Below, piece by piece: positions 5,641 through 9,052 of a DNA stretch of 9,052 nt (position 1 is its first letter; each line of letters begins with the position of its first letter). The DNA is from Cellvibrionales bacterium UBA2511 (GTDB lineage: Bacteria > Pseudomonadota > Gammaproteobacteria > Pseudomonadales > Porticoccaceae). The DNA lies in contig DDNV01000100.1 of assembly GCA_002341315.1 (NCBI GenBank), positions 19,759 through 28,810 on the forward strand, in the 5' to 3' direction. A program made the translations under genes and the position numbers. The notes under the pieces are model-generated. The model was not told where the DNA came from. It saw nothing but the letters and a program-made list of their open reading frames with translations, and did no database searches.

Positions 5641-7377
5641 ATGAAACAAACCGATACATTGAAAGGCTTGGCCAAACGTCTGGTAACGGATCAGTTGCTG
5701 GAAGAAAACGTTGCTGTGCAGGCACTGGCAGAATGTGAAAGCGACCAGTCCAACCTGGTGCATTACCTGACTCACAATAACCTGCTGGACCCCAGCCTGA
5801 TCGCCGCGGTTGCGGCCAATGAATTTGGCACCCCACTCTATGACCTCTCGGCCCACAACATCGAGGCCAGTCCGAAGGAGCTGGTCGAGAAGAAGCTGAT
5901 TCGCAAGCACCAGGTATTGCCCCTTTTCAAGCGGGCCAACCGCCTGTTTCTGGCCGTGAGCGACCCCACCAACCACCAGGCGGTGAGTGAGGTACGCTTT
6001 CAGACCGGCCTGTCCGTTGAGCTGGTGCTGGTGGAGCACGACAAGCTGGAGCGGGCGCTGGAAGCCTACCTGCATGAGCAGGATGAACACGACATGGGCG
6101 ACGCGCTCGGTACCATGGACGATGTACACCTCGATGACCTGGATATTGAGGCCGTCGATGAGGATAAAAAAGGCGGCGGCACTGGCATTGACACCAGCGA
6201 TGTGGACGATGCCCCGATTGTGCGGTTTATCAATAAACTGCTGCTGGACGCCATCAAGCAGGGGTGTTCGGATATTCACTTTGAACCCTACGAAAAAGTC
6301 TACCGGGTACGGTTCAGGACCGATGGCATTCTTCGCGAGGTCACCAAGCCCCCGGCCAACCTGGCCCCTCGGCTGGCGGCGCGCCTCAAAGTGATGTCGC
6401 AGATGGATATTTCCGAGCGCCGGGTGCCACAGGATGGCCGGATTAAACTGCGGATTTCAAAAAACCGGGCCATTGATTTTCGGGTGAACACCCTGCCCAC
6501 CCAGTTCGGCGAGAAGATCGTATTGCGGATTCTTGACCCCACCAGCGCCCAGGTGGGTATTGAAAATCTGGGCTATGAAGAAGACCAGAAGCAGATGTAT
6601 CTGGATGTGCTGAACCAGCCACAGGGCATGATTCTGGTGACCGGCCCCACCGGTAGTGGTAAAACCGTCTCGCTTTACACCGGCCTGAATATCCTCAACA
6701 CCACTGAACGCAATATTTCCACAGCTGAAGATCCGGTGGAAATCAACATGCCGGGCATCAACCAGGTGCAAATCAACTACAAGGTGAAGCTCACCTTCCC
6801 CGAAGCACTGCGGGCGTTCCTGCGGCAGGATCCGGATGTAATCATGGTGGGTGAGATCCGCGACCTGGATACCGCCGAAATCGCCATCAAGGCGGCCCAG
6901 ACAGGTCACCTGGTGTTGTCCACCCTTCACACCAACAGTGCCCCGGAAACCCTCAACCGACTACTCAATATGGGCGTACCCGCGTTTAACGTGGCCACCT
7001 CAGTGAACCTGATTATCGCCCAGCGGTTGGGCAGGCGACTCTGCGTGCATTGCAAAAAGCCCGCTGACGATATACCCCGTAATATCCTGATCGATGAGGG
7101 TTTTGAGACCATTGGCCGCCCCCTGGAGGAGCTGACCCTGTTTCACCCGGTCGGCTGCCCGAAATGTACCAACGGCTACAAAGGACGGGTGGGGATTTAC
7201 GAGGTGTTGAAAGTGACACCCAAAATAGCCCGGCTGATTATGGAAGGTGGTAATTCGATTGAAATTGAACAGGCGGCCATCGAAGAAGGCTTCAGAACTT
7301 TGCGCCAGTCGGCACTTCGTCGTGCGGGCGAAGGTATAATCAGCCTGGAAGAGGCTAATCGGGTAACCAAGGACTAA
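5641..7377 (+). CDS. pilB: Type IV pilus extension ATPase
   Basis: A 578-residue cytoplasmic hexameric ATPase that powers pilin polymerisation through PilC. Domains: N-terminal GspE/PilB N-domain about 45-145, an acidic Asp-rich linker about 147-192 (LDDLDIEAVDED), then the GspE/PulE ATPase core. Visible motifs are Walker A GPTGSGKT (335-342), Asp box TAEDPVE (361-367), Walker B DPDVIMVGEIRD (397-408), His box TGHLVLSTLHTN (421-432), and the zinc-binding cysteines 468, 471, 506 and 509. The sequence is strongly like P. aeruginosa PilB (about 566 residues), including the C-terminal RVTKD. The ATG at 5641 is chosen because MKQTDTLKGLAKRLV aligns with the start of known PilB proteins. The only nearby purine-rich element is a weak GAG 13 bases upstream, and the open frame extends 44 more codons to a TTG at 5509, so the start is less certain than the identity. 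It opens a pilBCD operon, with pilC starting 3 bases after its stop. Confidence 0.96.
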   Translation: MKQTDTLKGLAKRLVTDQLLEENVAVQALAECESDQSNLVHYLTHNNLLDPSLIAAVAANEFGTPLYDLSAHNIEASPKELVEKKLIRKHQVLPLFKRANRLFLAVSDPTNHQAVSEVRFQTGLSVELVLVEHDKLERALEAYLHEQDEHDMGDALGTMDDVHLDDLDIEAVDEDKKGGGTGIDTSDVDDAPIVRFINKLLLDAIKQGCSDIHFEPYEKVYRVRFRTDGILREVTKPPANLAPRLAARLKVMSQMDISERRVPQDGRIKLRISKNRAIDFRVNTLPTQFGEKIVLRILDPTSAQVGIENLGYEEDQKQMYLDVLNQPQGMILVTGPTGSGKTVSLYTGLNILNTTERNISTAEDPVEINMPGINQVQINYKVKLTFPEALRAFLRQDPDVIMVGEIRDLDTAEIAIKAAQTGHLVLSTLHTNSAPETLNRLLNMGVPAFNVATSVNLIIAQRLGRRLCVHCKKPADDIPRNILIDEGFETIGRPLEELTLFHPVGCPKCTNGYKGRVGIYEVLKVTPKIARLIMEGGNSIEIEQAAIEEGFRTLRQSALRRAGEGIISLEEANRVTKD

Positions 7378-7380
7378 TCC

Positions 7381-8589
7381 ATGGCAACAACGGCACAGGT
7401 CTATACCTACAAGGGCAAGGATAAAAGAGGCAAGCCCATCCAGGGCGAGTTGAAGGCGAGCAGCGCAGTGATGGTGAAGGCCCAGCTCCGCAAGCAGGGC
7501 ATTGCCGCCAGCCGGGTCAAGAAAAAGGCCAAGCCCCTGTTCACGGGCCAAAAACCCGTCAAACCCCAGGATATTGCGATTTTTACCCGCCAGCTGGCCA
7601 CCATGATGAAGGCGGGTGTACCGCTGGTACAAAGCTTTGATCTGGTCGGCGAAGGTGCCGATAAAGAATCCCTGCGCGAGATCATTTATACCATTCGCGA
7701 TGACGTCTCCTCCGGTATCAGTCTGGAGGGCTCCCTACGCAAACACCCCAAACACTTTGATGACCTGTTTTGCAGCCTGGTTGGAGCCGGTGAACAGGCT
7801 GGTGCGCTGGAAACCATGCTGGACCGGATTGCCACCTACAAGGAAAAGACCGAATCCCTGAAAGCCAAAATCAAAAAGGCCCTCACCTACCCTATTGCCG
7901 TTGTGCTGGTGGCGGTGATTGTGACCGGGATACTGCTGGTCAAAGTGGTGCCGGTATTTGCCGAAACCTTTAGCAGTTTCGGAGCCGACCTGCCCGCGTT
8001 TACCCTGTTCGTGCTGGGTCTGTCGAATACAGCCCAGGAGTGGTGGCTAATCTGGATAATCGGCCTGATCGCCTTTTTTCTGATCTTCCGTGAAGCCAAA
8101 CGGCGCTCAACGAAATTTGATGCGTTCATTGATAAATACATACTGAAAGTACCGGTGGTGGGCAATATTCTCTACCAGGCCATTATTGCCCGGTTCTCCC
8201 GCACACTCTCTACCACCTTTGCCGCCGGGGTGCCGCTGGTGGATGCGCTCACGTCGGTGGCGGGGGCGGCGGGTAACGCTGTTTACCGGGAAGCCATTTA
8301 CAAGGTTCGGGACGATGTCACCACCGGGATTCAACTACACCAAGCCCTGAAGACAAGCAATAAATTTCCTGTAATGCTGTTGCAAATGACCGCCATCGGT
8401 GAAGAGTCCGGCGCGCTGGATGACATGCTGGAGAAGTCTGCCGTGTTCTACGAAGAGGCGGTCGACAATGCCGTGGATAACCTGACCACCCTGCTGGAGC
8501 CCATGATCATGGCGGTTCTGGGGGTTCTGGTGGGCGGTCTGCTGATTGCCATGTACCTGCCGATCTTCAAACTGGGCTCGGTGGTCTAG
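7381..8589 (+). CDS. pilC: Type IV pilus inner-membrane platform protein
   Basis: A 402-residue polytopic protein of the GspF/PilC family that sits in the inner membrane beneath the growing pilus and couples PilB (and the retraction ATPase PilT) to pilin. Two copies of the T2SSF helical domain are seen, about 68-191 and 271-393. Each carries the characteristic F(T/S)R.L.T...AGVPL segment (FTRQLATMMKAGVPL at 68-82, FSRTLSTTFAAGVPL at 272-286) and a G(E)...GAL(D/E).ML segment (137-147, 340-350). Hydrophobic membrane segments lie near 171-190, 222-236 and 374-394. A basic N-terminal tail (KKKAKP) precedes the first domain. The ribosome binding site AAGGA at 7369-7373 lies inside the last codons of pilB, 7 bases before the ATG, indicating translational coupling in the operon. 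Length is typical for the family (about 400-406). No anomaly seen. Confidence 0.96.
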   Translation: MATTAQVYTYKGKDKRGKPIQGELKASSAVMVKAQLRKQGIAASRVKKKAKPLFTGQKPVKPQDIAIFTRQLATMMKAGVPLVQSFDLVGEGADKESLREIIYTIRDDVSSGISLEGSLRKHPKHFDDLFCSLVGAGEQAGALETMLDRIATYKEKTESLKAKIKKALTYPIAVVLVAVIVTGILLVKVVPVFAETFSSFGADLPAFTLFVLGLSNTAQEWWLIWIIGLIAFFLIFREAKRRSTKFDAFIDKYILKVPVVGNILYQAIIARFSRTLSTTFAAGVPLVDALTSVAGAAGNAVYREAIYKVRDDVTTGIQLHQALKTSNKFPVMLLQMTAIGEESGALDDMLEKSAVFYEEAVDNAVDNLTTLLEPMIMAVLGVLVGGLLIAMYLPIFKLGSVV

Positions 8590-8597
8590 GCCTGTTG

Positions 8598-9052
8598 ATG
8601 CCCGACATGCTGGGTTTATCCGTTGCGCCAGTGCTGGCGGTCAGTCTGGTACTGGGCTTGCTGGTGGGCAGCTTCATCAATGTGGTGATTTACCGCCTGC
8701 CCCGGCAACTGGCCGCCACCTGGCGCCGGGATTCCCAGGAGTTTCTGGAGATTGAACCGGATGCTGAGGCCGTGCCGGAACCACTCAATGTGGTGTTTCC
8801 CGCCTCTCACTGCCCGCAATGCGGCGCCCCGATCAAGGCCATTCACAACATTCCACTGTTGAGCTATCTTCTGCTGCGCGGCCGCTGTGCACACTGTCGG
8901 ACTGCCATTTCCCTGCAGTATCCACTGGTTGAACTGGTTTCCGGCCTGCTGACGGTAATGGTGGTGTATCAGTTTGGTCTGACGGCGACCACCGCGCTGG
9001 CATTACTGTTCAGCTGGAGCCTGCTGGCGCTCACCGGCATTGATTTCAACGA
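8598..9052 (+). CDS. pilD: Prepilin leader peptidase / N-methyltransferase, 3' end outside window
   Basis: The first 151 codons of a bifunctional inner-membrane aspartyl protease and methyltransferase. It cleaves prepilins after the leader glycine and methylates the new N-terminal residue. Seen here: a first membrane segment (about 9-31) containing GLLVGSFINVVIYRLP, the family signature; a cytosolic loop with the zinc-type cysteines 72, 75 (CPQC) and 97, 100 (CAHC), at the same positions I recall for P. aeruginosa PilD; then hydrophobic segments near 109-124 and 131-147. D149 in LTGIDFN corresponds to the first catalytic aspartate; the second, in the C-terminal GxGD-type motif, lies beyond the window. 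The ATG at 8598 is 8 bases after the pilC stop, preceded by a weak TAGG; an ATG at 8607 is a less likely alternative. Position as third gene after pilB and pilC matches the Pseudomonas order. Confidence 0.95.
   Translation, partial: MPDMLGLSVAPVLAVSLVLGLLVGSFINVVIYRLPRQLAATWRRDSQEFLEIEPDAEAVPEPLNVVFPASHCPQCGAPIKAIHNIPLLSYLLLRGRCAHCRTAISLQYPLVELVSGLLTVMVVYQFGLTATTALALLFSWSLLALTGIDFN

Noticed and set aside
5611..6279. 222-codon minus-strand open frame over the start of pilB
   Set aside because: pilB identity is certain here; the antisense frame has no known domain or start signals.
7000..7632. 210-codon minus-strand open frame across the pilB-pilC junction
   Set aside because: Antisense to two certain genes, with no recognisable domain.
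1..9052. CRISPR arrays, insertion sequences, tRNA genes, toxin-antitoxin or defence genes
   Set aside because: No regularly spaced repeats, terminal inverted repeats with a transposase, cloverleaf-like sequences or related protein motifs were found by eye.

Overview
The window looks like chromosomal DNA of a gammaproteobacterium, probably a Pseudomonas-like or marine Cellvibrio/Marinobacter-like lineage. This is judged from the very Pseudomonas-like PilB, PilC and PilD proteins and the divergent pilA / pilBCD arrangement. No species can be named from the sequence alone. No rRNA, tRNA, CRISPR array, insertion sequence or phage gene was seen.

Layout. Positions 1-1323 (+) hold a GC-rich gene of unknown function whose frame is open at the left edge, so its start probably lies outside the window; its product looks exported. 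After a 120-base gap with a candidate promoter comes an AT-richer gene (1444-2649, +) for a polytopic membrane protein of the O-antigen ligase / pilin oligosaccharyltransferase (Wzy_C) superfamily. It converges, with only 23 bases between stop codons, on a minus-strand gene (2673-4640) for an inner-membrane LtaS-like sulfatase-fold phosphotransferase. Next upstream on the same strand is pilA (4749-5243, -), the type IVa major pilin, followed by a strong intrinsic terminator. A roughly 400-base divergent control region (5244-5640) carries a good sigma-54 promoter for pilA and an upstream palindrome. pilB (5641-7377), pilC (7381-8589) and the first 151 codons of pilD (8598 onward) then run rightward as a tightly packed operon.

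How the genes fit together. PilD removes the pilin leader (and in relatives N-methylates the new N-terminus), PilB supplies ATP-driven extension through the platform protein PilC, and PilA is the fibre subunit. The two genes on the far side of pilA are not pilus assembly parts: both resemble periplasmic-side transferases that load glycans or phospho-groups onto envelope acceptors. In other bacteria such enzymes (TfpO/PglL glycosyltransferases, PptA/PptB phosphoform transferases) modify type IV pilin. The most interesting hypothesis here is that the pilA neighbourhood is a pilin-modification cassette, with two chemistries and a base composition different from the flanking genes. This is inference from context; LPS, capsule or osmoregulated-glucan roles remain possible.
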